From positions 1,690,804-1,754,803 of the forward strand of contig NZ_CP040297.1 in NCBI RefSeq assembly GCF_013393945.1: 64,000 nucleotides of DNA. The letters run 5' to 3'. Made by a program: the position numbers and the translations under genes. Below are positions 7,250 through 15,211 of the stretch, one piece after another. Below the pieces are notes generated by a model. It had not been told where the DNA came from. It ran no database searches and worked only from the letters and a program-made list of their open reading frames with translations. The stretch is from Nostoc sp. TCL26-01 (GTDB taxonomy: Bacteria; Cyanobacteriota; Cyanobacteriia; Cyanobacteriales; Nostocaceae). Every line of letters begins with the position of its first letter. Position 1 is the stretch's first letter.

Positions 7250-8980
7250 ATGGTTGCACTCACAGAACACGCTCAAGCTGTAGCGAATCAAGGACGTTTG
7301 ACGATTCAAACGGTAGAAATTGCGCCAGAAACAACTGCTATTCGTTGCCTAGACTGGGATCGAGAGCGATTTGATATCGAGTTTGGTTTACGTAATGGAA
7401 CGACCTATAACTCTTTCTTAATTCAAGGTGAGAAAATTGCTTTAGTTGATACTTCTCATCGCAAATTTGAGGAATTATATCTTCAGGTAGTTGCAGGATT
7501 AATTGATCCAAGCACCATAGATTATTTAGTTATTAGTCACACCGAACCAGACCATAGCGGTTTAGTTAAGGATATTCTGCAATTAGCGCCTTCTATCACC
7601 GTTGTTGGTGCTAAAGTAGCAATTCAATTTTTAGAAAACATGGTTCACCAGCCATTTAAATCTATACTGGTGAAAAGTGGAGAGCGTTTAGATTTAGGCA
7701 ATGGTCACGAATTAGAGTTTGTATCTGCACCTAATTTACACTGGCCGGACACAATTTTGACATATGACCACAAGACAGGTATTCTCTACACCTGTGATGT
7801 GTTTGGGATGCACTATTGTGATGACCATACATATGATGAGAATTTCTTTGCCATCGAAGAAGATTTTAAATATTACTATGACTGTCTGATGGGGCCGAAT
7901 GCGCGTTCAGTTTTAGCAGCTTTAAAACGCATTGAAAACTTACAAATTAATACAGTAGCTACAGGACACGGGGTTTTACTCCGACATAATATTTCCGAAT
8001 GTTTAGGACGTTATCAAAGCTGGAGTTTAGAACAAGCTAAAATAGAAACTTTAGTTGCTTTATTCTATGCAGAAGATTATGGTTATGGTGAGCGTTTAGT
8101 GCATACTTTAGGGCATGGGTGCAGCAAAATAGGTGTAGCAGTAGAATTGATGGATTTGAATAGCGCTGAACCCCAAGAAGTGAGAGAATTAGTGTCTCAG
8201 GCTGCTGGTTTAGTAATTGCTATGCCATCCCAATCTTCCCCAACGGCTCAAGCGGCTTTAAGTACAATTTTAGCTGCGGTACATCACAAACAGGCAATTG
8301 GTTTATTAGAATCTGGTGGGGGTGAAGATGAACCTGTTTATCCCTTACGAAATAAGTTTCAAGAATTGGGATTAGTTGAAGCTTTCACACCTATTTTAAT
8401 TAAAGAAGCTCCCACACAAACAACAGAACAATTGTGTGAAGAAGCTGGTACAGATTTAGGGCAATGGTTAACCCGCGATCGCACAATTAAACAAATCAAA
8501 TCCATCAACACAGATTTAGAAAAATCCTTGGGACGGATTAGTACTGGTTTATACATTATCACTACCAAAAAAGGCGAAATTCAAAGTGCGATGTTTGCTT
8601 CTTGGGTGACACAAGCCAGCTTAAATCCCTTGGGTGTAGCTATTGCTGTGGCTAAAGAACGAGCCATTGAATCCTTGATGCAATTAGGCGATCGCTTCAT
8701 TTTAAATGTTTTGGAAGACAATAACTATCAAGGATTGATGAAACACTTCCTCAAGCGTTTTGCGCCCGGTGCAGATCGTTTTGCTGGTATTAAAACTTAT
8801 CCCGCCAACAACGGTTCTCCCATCCTCGCAGAAGCCCTAGCTTATATGGAATGTGAAATCACCAGCCGCATGGACTGTGGCGACCACTGGATTATCTACA
8901 GCACAGTCCAAACCGGTAGAGTTGCTAACGTCAATGGACTTACCGCAGTTCATCATCGCAAAGTTGGTAATCATTATTAA
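7250..8980 (+). CDS. flv4: Flavodiiron protein, Flv4-type (A-type with flavin reductase domain)
   Basis: Cyanobacterial flavodiiron proteins pass electrons from the photosynthetic chain to oxygen or another acceptor to protect photosystems. The 576-residue protein has three modules: a metallo-beta-lactamase-like diiron domain (about 30-270), a flavodoxin-like FMN domain (about 275-420, LFYAEDYGYGERL), and a C-terminal flavin reductase domain (about 430-576). The diiron ligands are canonical: H97-x-E99-x-D101-H102 (SHTEPDHSG), His164 (LHWPD), Asp183 and a GHG His near 250. Canonical ligands mark the Flv3/Flv4 class. The order with a membrane protein and a second, ligand-substituted flavodiiron gene matches the flv4-sll0218-flv2 operon of Synechocystis, so Flv4 is preferred over Flv3. 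Confidence 0.85.
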   Translation: MVALTEHAQAVANQGRLTIQTVEIAPETTAIRCLDWDRERFDIEFGLRNGTTYNSFLIQGEKIALVDTSHRKFEELYLQVVAGLIDPSTIDYLVISHTEPDHSGLVKDILQLAPSITVVGAKVAIQFLENMVHQPFKSILVKSGERLDLGNGHELEFVSAPNLHWPDTILTYDHKTGILYTCDVFGMHYCDDHTYDENFFAIEEDFKYYYDCLMGPNARSVLAALKRIENLQINTVATGHGVLLRHNISECLGRYQSWSLEQAKIETLVALFYAEDYGYGERLVHTLGHGCSKIGVAVELMDLNSAEPQEVRELVSQAAGLVIAMPSQSSPTAQAALSTILAAVHHKQAIGLLESGGGEDEPVYPLRNKFQELGLVEAFTPILIKEAPTQTTEQLCEEAGTDLGQWLTRDRTIKQIKSINTDLEKSLGRISTGLYIITTKKGEIQSAMFASWVTQASLNPLGVAIAVAKERAIESLMQLGDRFILNVLEDNNYQGLMKHFLKRFAPGADRFAGIKTYPANNGSPILAEALAYMECEITSRMDCGDHWIIYSTVQTGRVANVNGLTAVHHRKVGNHY

Positions 8981-8992
8981 ATTGGGGATTGG

Positions 8993-9115
8993 TCAATAGT
9001 CATTAGTCATTAGTCAATAGTCATTAGCAATTTTTACTCCCTCACTCACTCCCTCACTCTTACTCAGCACGGGCTAAACGCCCCGCTTCCGCTAACATCA
9101 CTCCCTCACTCAGCA
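8993..9115. repeat. Heptamer arrays interrupted by a GC-rich repeat
   Basis: CATTAGT/CAATAGT units are followed by CTCCCTCA/CTCAGCA units in the gap between flv4 and the membrane protein gene. A 32-bp GC-rich repeat at 9066-9097 sits inside the array. The spacing inside the operon is thus largely repeat DNA. Confidence 0.65.
9066..9097. repeat. GC-rich 32-bp repeat, copy 1
   Basis: It starts AGCACGGGCTAAACGCCCCG and is the inverse, with one mismatch region, of the copy at 51138-51169. Both copies lie inside GTGCTGA/CTCAGCA heptamer arrays. Confidence 0.65.
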
Positions 9116-9128
9116 CTTTTAAAAAACC

Positions 9129-9641
9129 ATGTATAAATCTGTCGATGAAAACCCACTTTCTCAGTATGAAACTAATCGGATTCGCATTGTTCGCACCTTA
9201 GAATTGATTCAAGATATCATCATCATTTCCTTGTGTATGGGTTTATTCAGCTTCATGGTGATTCAGGTGAGAGATATGTTTCTTTCCCTACTTCCACCTC
9301 TAGACTTTCATTTAGTCACGGCTGATATCTTGTTTCTGCTCATCTTAGTTGAGTTATTCCGACTGCTGATTATTTACTTGCAAGAACAACGCATATCTAT
9401 CGGGGTAGCTGTAGAAGTTTCCATTGTTTCCGCCTTACGAGAAGTGATTGTTAAAGGCGTACTAGAAACAAATTGGAGTCAAGTTTTAGCAACTTGTGCT
9501 TTCCTATTAGTTTTAGGAATCTTACTAGTTTTAAGAGTTTGGCTACCCCCCACCTTTGATGGTATTGACCCAGAACACGAAATATCCAAGCGCTACAAAG
9601 AACGCCATCAGGCAGAAATATCACAAAGTAACGGACGTTGA
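9129..9641 (+). CDS. PsiE-like membrane protein between flv4 and flv2 (Sll0218-like position)
   Basis: The 170-residue protein has four predicted membrane segments (about 28-50, 62-82, 100-122 and 123-143), short basic loops and a charged C-terminal tail ending QSNGR. The sequence looks like the phosphate-starvation-inducible E (PsiE) family. Its place between flv4 and flv2 corresponds to Sll0218 of Synechocystis, a membrane protein needed with Flv2/Flv4 for photosystem II protection and stability. Equivalence to Sll0218 is inferred from position and membrane topology, not from residue-level comparison. It is read in the same direction as both flavodiiron genes with gaps of about 150 bp. Confidence 0.7.
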   Translation: MYKSVDENPLSQYETNRIRIVRTLELIQDIIIISLCMGLFSFMVIQVRDMFLSLLPPLDFHLVTADILFLLILVELFRLLIIYLQEQRISIGVAVEVSIVSALREVIVKGVLETNWSQVLATCAFLLVLGILLVLRVWLPPTFDGIDPEHEISKRYKERHQAEISQSNGR

Positions 9642-9803
9642 AGAGAGAGGACAAGGAAGAGGACAAATCAATTCAAAATTCAAAATTCAAAATGGGACAA
9701 GGGGACAAGAGGAGAATACTTATATAGATTCTTTCTCCCCCTCTCCCCATCTCTCCCCACTCACAACTCAGCACTCATTACTCATCACTCATTACTCACT
9801 ATT

Positions 9804-11534
9804 ATGTCTACCATCACTTCCAGCCGTCCTAGAGATGTACAAGTTGCCGAGATTGGCGAACATACTTTGATATTGCGATCGCGTACTTGGGAAAGATTAA
9901 AATTTGAAGTTGAGTATTCCCGTCAACGGGGAACGACTGCTAATTCCTATCTCATCCAAGCTGACAAAAAAGCGTTAATTGACCCACCTGGGGAATCTTT
10001 CACAGCCATTTATCTCCAGCAATTAGCCCAACATCTCGACCTTACTACACTCGATTACATTATTCTTGGTCACGTCAACCCCAACCGTCGAGTAACTTTA
10101 GAAGAGTTACTTTTGCAAGCTTCGCAAGCTACTATAATTTGCTCTCGTCCTGCTGCGAATGCCCTCAAAACGACTTTTCCAGAATGGGAATCACGCATTC
10201 AAGCAGTACGCTTTGAGGATACTTTAGATTTAGGACAAGGGCATCATTTAACATTTGCTACTGTTCCCACTCCCCGGTGGCCTGATGGACTGTGTACTTA
10301 TGACCCTGCAACCAAAATTCTCTACACAGACAAGTTTTTTGGCGCGCATATCTGCGAAGATACCTTATTTGATGAGGATTGGAAAAAGTTAGACGCAGAA
10401 CGTCGTTATTACTTTGACTGTCTGCACGCACCCCAAGCTAAACAAGTTGAAGCTGCCTTAGATAAATTAGCCGCTTTACCAGCCAGATGTTATGCTCCTG
10501 GTCATGGCCCAGTTGTGCGTTATAGCCTGAGTCGTTTTAGCTATGATTATCGCCAATGGTGTCAGGGACAGAAATCTCAAGATTTAAGCGTGGCTTTGCT
10601 TTATACTTCTGCCTACGGTAATACAGGAATTTTAGCTCAGGCGATCGCTCAAGGTTTGATTGCCAATGGTGTCAATGTCGAGTCTATCAACTGTGAACTG
10701 GTAGAACCAGCCGAAATTACCCGTATAATTGAAGCTTGTGATGGATTTATTATTGGTTCCCCCACTTTAGGTGGTCATGCACCAACACAAATTCAAACAG
10801 CTTTAGGTATAATCCTTTCAACGGTAGCCAAAACCAAATTAGCCGGGGTGTTTGGTTCCTATGGTTGGAGTGGTGAAGCTATAGATTTAATCGAAAATAA
10901 GTTAAAAGATGCCAATTACCGTTTAGGATTTGAAACCATCCGAGTTCGGTTTAGTCCTACACTAGAAATTCTCCAGCAATGTCAAACTGCTGGTACAAAT
11001 TTTGCCCAAACCCTCAAGAAAACTAAAAAATTACGTACTCCTCGTCAAGTAATACCCGAAGCCAAAATAGACCGTACTGAACAAGCCGTAGGGAGAATTA
11101 TTGGTTCTCTATGTGTAGTCACAACGCTCGATCAAGACACTCATAAAGGTATCTTAACTTCTTGGATATCCCAAGCAACTTTTAATCCACCAGGAATTAT
11201 GATTGCCGTGGCGAAAGAGCAAAATGCAGATTTAATGCGTCATCCTGGAGATAAATTTGTGTTGAATATTCTCAAAGAAGGGAGAAATTTACGTCGCTAT
11301 TTTTCTCGTCAAAGCACATTAGGTGATAATCCATTTTCCCACCTAGAAACAAAAACTGCTGATAATGGTTGTTTAATTCTAAATGAGGCCTTAGCTTATC
11401 TAGAATGTACTGTTACCAACCAACTGGAATGTGGCGATCGATGGTTAATTTATGCCGTTGTTGATCAAGGAGAAGTGTTAGCAACGGATGGTGTGACTGC
11501 GATCGAACATCGTAAATCAGGCACTCATATTTAA
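9804..11534 (+). CDS. flv2: Flavodiiron protein, Flv2-type (substituted diiron ligands)
   Basis: The protein has the same length (576) and three-domain plan as the upstream partner: lactamase-like domain, flavodoxin domain (LLYTSAYGNTG near 270) and C-terminal flavin reductase domain. The diiron motif is not canonical: where Flv4 has H-x-E-x-D-H, this reads H90-V-N92-P-N94-R95 (GHVNPNRR), and the next ligand His is Arg (TPRWPDG). Such replacements define the Flv1/Flv2 class, which works as a heteromer with the canonical partner. The flanking order therefore identifies it as Flv2 working with Flv4 on the photosystem II acceptor side. The gap upstream is filled by repeats, so the start at 9804 rests on similarity of the N-terminus. 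Confidence 0.86.
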   Translation: MSTITSSRPRDVQVAEIGEHTLILRSRTWERLKFEVEYSRQRGTTANSYLIQADKKALIDPPGESFTAIYLQQLAQHLDLTTLDYIILGHVNPNRRVTLEELLLQASQATIICSRPAANALKTTFPEWESRIQAVRFEDTLDLGQGHHLTFATVPTPRWPDGLCTYDPATKILYTDKFFGAHICEDTLFDEDWKKLDAERRYYFDCLHAPQAKQVEAALDKLAALPARCYAPGHGPVVRYSLSRFSYDYRQWCQGQKSQDLSVALLYTSAYGNTGILAQAIAQGLIANGVNVESINCELVEPAEITRIIEACDGFIIGSPTLGGHAPTQIQTALGIILSTVAKTKLAGVFGSYGWSGEAIDLIENKLKDANYRLGFETIRVRFSPTLEILQQCQTAGTNFAQTLKKTKKLRTPRQVIPEAKIDRTEQAVGRIIGSLCVVTTLDQDTHKGILTSWISQATFNPPGIMIAVAKEQNADLMRHPGDKFVLNILKEGRNLRRYFSRQSTLGDNPFSHLETKTADNGCLILNEALAYLECTVTNQLECGDRWLIYAVVDQGEVLATDGVTAIEHRKSGTHI

Positions 11535-11618
11535 ATCCAGATATAGGAATCCGATTTGATTTTTGAATAAAATTCAGTACTTGTAGTGGTGTGGCAAGGC
11601 TAAAATAGTGCATTGAAA

Positions 11619-11711
11619 GTAGGTTGGGTTAAGTGCAGCGCAACCCAACATGGATCTTAAAAATCCAGTATGGATATTGGTGTTGGGTTTCCTTACGTCA
11701 ACCCAACCTAC
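11619..11711. repeat. GTAGGTTGGGTT inverted-repeat element, copy 1
   Basis: The ends GTAGGTTGGGTT and CAACCCAACCTAC are inverted. The inner part contains GCAGCGCAACCCAACA and TGTTGGGTTTCC. Related copies lie at 29438-29574 and, degraded, at about 56582-56666. Confidence 0.65.
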
Positions 11712-11895
11712 TTTTCCTCTTAACTGAACCTTATTGATTTATATCTGTTATAAGGATTAAAACATTATTTAAGAAGTCCCATCCGTCATATATTAACAAA
11801 TGTTACAGCATTCCTGAAAAATAATTTGAGCATTTATAACTAAAAACGAAGTATTAATTAATTCATCGTCGGCGCACAATTAAAGTGCCAAAAAG

Positions 11896-11913
11896 CTGAA
11901 GTACAAACTTCAG
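11896..11913 (+). promoter_or_regulatory. Leader hairpin upstream of the hydrolase gene
   Basis: CTGAAGTACAAACTTCAG has 7-bp perfect arms and a four-base loop, about 36 bp before the ATG of the hydrolase gene. It could be a regulator binding site or a leader stem. Its role is unknown. Confidence 0.3.
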
Positions 11914-11949
11914 TGCAATTCACATTGCCCACTATCACACAATTTATAT

Positions 11950-13311
11950 ATGCCACTTGAAACTGTAATCGGAACATCCTTGAATTACTATCTGATTGCT
12001 TTTGATGCTGATGGCAAAGAACGGGATGAAACAGGAAATCTGATCAGCCAAAAGCTAATAGACATTTTATCTACAGAGCCTATCACGGATGTCTTTTTTA
12101 TTAGCCACGGATGGATGGGTGATGTTCCGGCTGCGCGAAATCAGTACGATAGATGGATTAAAGCTATGGCTGACACCCAGGCTGATATCGCCAAAATCCA
12201 ACAAGTCCGACCAGAATTTCGTCCTTTATTAATAGGTATCCATTGGCCAAGTAAACCTTGGGGTGATGAAAAACTAACAGTTTCTTTTGATGTAACAGAA
12301 AATTCTCAAGAAAATTTAATTGATAGCTATGCCCAAAATATAGCTGATACTGAAGCTGCTAGAGAAGCACTCAGAACAATTTTCACCGCAGCCGTGGAAT
12401 ATGATGCTGCTCCTGATAGTTTGCCACCAGAAGTACGTCAAGCTTATGAGGTGTTGATTAAAGAAGCTTCTTTGACTAGTGAAGGCGAAGATATAGACAC
12501 TTGGAGCGAAAACGAACCATTAAATTTAGATCCGGAAAGTATTTATCAAACTAGTTTGGCAGAGCAAACCGAAAATGTTAGCTTCGGTTTTGGTGACAAC
12601 GTAAAATCAGCGTGGGATTCATTTTTAAATCTACCTAGATTGTTATCTTTCTGGAAAATGAAAGAACGCGCTCGGAAACTCGGTGGAACCAGTGGTCACA
12701 ATTTGTTAAATCGACTCCAACGAGTAGCAGCAGACAATGTGCGATTCCATCTGATAGGACACAGTTTCGGGTGTATCTTTGTCTCAGCGACAGTAGCAGG
12801 TAGTCAAAAAAATAGCCCCCTGATTCGTCCAGTTAATTCACTGGTGCTAATTCAAGGTGCTTTGTCACTCTGGTCTTTCTGCCCAATTATCCCCCATAGA
12901 AAAAATCTTGCGGGTTACTTTCACCCCATCATTGCTCAGGGTAAAGTAGCTGGCCCTATTGTCACTACTCAATCTGACTATGATAGTGCTATCAAGTTAG
13001 GGTATAAAATCACTGGAAACTTGGGATTACTTGGTGGTCAAGATATAGACTTTCATGTGGGTAGTGTGCCAAAACTACCTGATGTTGGGGGAGTTGGTAT
13101 TTTCGGGATTCAAGGCGCAGGTTTAAACATTGAGAATGATGTCATGCGTCCTCTGGAAGAAACCTACAATTTCCAGCCACGTAAAATTTACAACTTAGAC
13201 AGTAGCGAGTATATTTTTGACCCCAATGCCGATATTTTTATGGGGTCACACAATGCAATTGACAGACCAGAAGTAGCTCATGCTGTCTGGTCAGCAGCTT
13301 TCGGTATTTAA
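11950..13311 (+). CDS. Alpha/beta-hydrolase fold protein, first gene of the caspase-like cluster
   Basis: The 453-residue protein has the main marks of a serine hydrolase: an early oxyanion-type turn ISHGWMGD (about 51-58), the nucleophile elbow GHSFG with Ser272, and a candidate catalytic His434 in MGSHNAI near the C-terminus. A helical insert of about 130 residues, rich in acidic residues (110-240), separates the first strands from the elbow and could be a lid. There is no signal peptide. It lies 32 bp before the C25-like protease gene and in the same direction, so the two are probably cotranscribed. The substrate is unknown: lipid, ester and peptide are all possible. An effector of the neighbouring proteases is one hypothesis. 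Confidence 0.75.
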   Translation: MPLETVIGTSLNYYLIAFDADGKERDETGNLISQKLIDILSTEPITDVFFISHGWMGDVPAARNQYDRWIKAMADTQADIAKIQQVRPEFRPLLIGIHWPSKPWGDEKLTVSFDVTENSQENLIDSYAQNIADTEAAREALRTIFTAAVEYDAAPDSLPPEVRQAYEVLIKEASLTSEGEDIDTWSENEPLNLDPESIYQTSLAEQTENVSFGFGDNVKSAWDSFLNLPRLLSFWKMKERARKLGGTSGHNLLNRLQRVAADNVRFHLIGHSFGCIFVSATVAGSQKNSPLIRPVNSLVLIQGALSLWSFCPIIPHRKNLAGYFHPIIAQGKVAGPIVTTQSDYDSAIKLGYKITGNLGLLGGQDIDFHVGSVPKLPDVGGVGIFGIQGAGLNIENDVMRPLEETYNFQPRKIYNLDSSEYIFDPNADIFMGSHNAIDRPEVAHAVWSAAFGI

Positions 13312-13343
13312 CTAGATAGCAATCCTCAAAAGGCACACAAAAT

Positions 13344-15044
13344 ATGAGTATCGAACAGCTGACAAAAGAACTATATTTCAATGGCATTGATGGGGCATCA
13401 GGAGACTATTTGTTGCCTCCTCTGACACCAGAACAAGTAGCTAGGATGGCTCAGGGAGAAGAGTTTGACCCTATAGAAATTAGCGAATTGCAAAAAAAGG
13501 ATCTACACGTCAAAGGTCTAGAACCAGACTTTGCGCCGATAGAAGGAGTAGATCCCAAAAACTTGGCAGAAACAGGTTGGGGAGTGATTTTCGCTTATAA
13601 TGCCGACCCAGCAATTAAAGTAGCCCTGAAAGAATTATTAGAACATCGGCAAAAACAAGCTGCCAAAAACCACGAACATTATTATCAGGAATACGTTGGT
13701 TCTAAAGGTTATCGTCCAGGAGAATCCAAAAATCAATTCTTATCTCGTCATGGAGTCGGGCCAGGGCCAGCCGACCCTGATAAGATGCCCTATTACCTGC
13801 TAATTGTGGGCGACCCAGAAACCATACCCTATCGTTTTCAGTACCAACTTGATGTGCAATATGCGGTAGGGCGGATTTACTTCGATACACCAGAAGAGTA
13901 TGCCCAATACGCTCGGAGTGTGGTGTTGGCAGAAACAGGTAACTTCTCACTACCTCGTCGGGCTAGCTTTTTTGGTGTGCGGAACGATGCTGACCCAGCT
14001 ACTCAACTCAGCGCTCAGAACTTGATTCAGCCTTTAGCAGAATGGATGGCTGATGACCAGAAAGATAACAACTGGACAGTCAATACCTTACTAGCCGAAG
14101 AAGCTACTAAAGCCCGGTTGGGAAAACTTTTAGGTGGCGATGAAACACCCAGTTTGTTATTTACAGCCAGTCATGGGATGGGTTTCCCCAATGGAGATGA
14201 GAAACAATTACGTCATCAAGGCGCGTTGTTATGTCAGGACTGGCCAGGGCCACGTCAATGGAAACAACCAATTCCCGAAGATTTTTACTTCTCTGCTGAT
14301 GATATTGGTAGTGATGCTCGTTTGTTAGGGCTAATCGCTTTCCACTTTGCTTGTTATGGTGCTGGTACACCCCGTTTTGATGAATTCGCGCACCAAAAAG
14401 GCTCAGGGGAAAGGTTAGCTATTGCTCCCAATGCCTTTATCGCGCCATTACCCAGACGGCTACTAAGTCATCCCAATGGTGGGGCGTTAGCTGTGATTGG
14501 TCATGTGGAACGAGCTTGGGGTTGTTCTTTTGTGTGGGAACGGACTGGTAAACAGTTGGCAGTTTTCCAAAGTACTCTCAAGCGCTTGCTAGAAGGTCAT
14601 CCCGTTGGTTCAGCTGTTGAGTATTTTAATGAACGCTATGCGGAACTCTCTTCTGATTTGAGTTCGGAATTGGAAGAAATTAAGTATGGTGCGACTGTTA
14701 ATCCTACGGCTGTGGCTGGGATGTGGACTGCAAATAACGATGCTCGCAGTTATGCCATTATCGGTGATCCGGCTGTGCGGTTGGTAGTTGGTGAAGTTCA
14801 GGGTGCTGGTGAACGTCCGACTATGGAAAAGGTGAATTTGCCAGTCGCACCAACAACAGCAGATATCTCACTGCAAACATCTGAAGTATCGGTTCTCCAG
14901 CAAGCACAGGCAAACTTGACTCAAGCTCTAGAACTGTTTGTCAATACAGTTGAAAAGACTCCTGCTAATCAAGCAGACAAACTCAAAACAACTGTTGCAG
15001 CCGCAACTAGTTTATTTGAAGCCTTAAAGAAGTTGAGTCAGTAG
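13344..15044 (+). CDS. Caspase-clan (C25/gingipain-like) cysteine peptidase
   Basis: The 566-residue protein has the catalytic pattern of clan CD cysteine peptidases: a hydrophobic strand followed by His277 in [11 protein letters not shown], then a strand followed by Cys337 in [13 protein letters not shown]. The stretch [15 protein letters not shown] (about 151-165) is like that of C25-type gingipain domains. There is no signal peptide, unlike secreted gingipains, so it should act in the cytoplasm. The last 80 residues are a predicted helical, Ala/Gln-rich region that may mediate assembly. It lies directly after the hydrolase and 167 bp before the CHAT-nSTAND gene. The His-Cys dyad suggests an active protease; its target is unknown. 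Confidence 0.8.
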   Translation: MSIEQLTKELYFNGIDGASGDYLLPPLTPEQVARMAQGEEFDPIEISELQKKDLHVKGLEPDFAPIEGVDPKNLAETGWGVIFAYNADPAIKVALKELLEHRQKQAAKNHEHYYQEYVGSKGYRPGESKNQFLSRHGVGPGPADPDKMPYYLLIVGDPETIPYRFQYQLDVQYAVGRIYFDTPEEYAQYARSVVLAETGNFSLPRRASFFGVRNDADPATQLSAQNLIQPLAEWMADDQKDNNWTVNTLLAEEATKARLGKLLGGDETPSLLFTASHGMGFPNGDEKQLRHQGALLCQDWPGPRQWKQPIPEDFYFSADDIGSDARLLGLIAFHFACYGAGTPRFDEFAHQKGSGERLAIAPNAFIAPLPRRLLSHPNGGALAVIGHVERAWGCSFVWERTGKQLAVFQSTLKRLLEGHPVGSAVEYFNERYAELSSDLSSELEEIKYGATVNPTAVAGMWTANNDARSYAIIGDPAVRLVVGEVQGAGERPTMEKVNLPVAPTTADISLQTSEVSVLQQAQANLTQALELFVNTVEKTPANQADKLKTTVAAATSLFEALKKLSQ

Positions 15045-15049
15045 TCCTG

Positions 15050-15166
15050 GATTTCTCACAAAACGGTAGGGGCGGGTTCATGAGATATTCGTGAATGATT
15101 GAAGCATATTTGTGAACCCGCCCCTACAGCCTCTGGGCTTCGGTTTTATAAATTTCGTGAGAAATT
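15050..15166. repeat. Nested inverted repeat between the two protease genes
   Basis: Outer arms ATTTCTCACAAA / TTTCGTGAGAAAT enclose inner perfect 15-bp arms GTAGGGGCGGGTTCA / TGAACCCGCCCCTAC. The GTAGGGGCGGGTT unit is a widespread cyanobacterial repeat. In the transcript it would form a strong hairpin between the C25-like and CHAT genes and could attenuate expression of the latter. Confidence 0.65.
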
Positions 15167-15211
15167 CGGGTAGTTAGCTGTCACCACTCACCAATCCCCA
15201 ATCCCCAACCA

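Larger units (their letters stand above)
11535..11949. other. Intergenic region with repeat and candidate promoter, upstream of the protease cluster
   Basis: This 415-bp gap holds the inverted-repeat element at 11619-11711, then about 240 bp of AT-rich unique sequence that should contain the promoter of the three-gene cluster. A perfect small hairpin, CTGAAGT-ACAA-ACTTCAG at 11896-11913, lies about 36 bp before the start codon and would fall in the leader. Confidence 0.5.
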
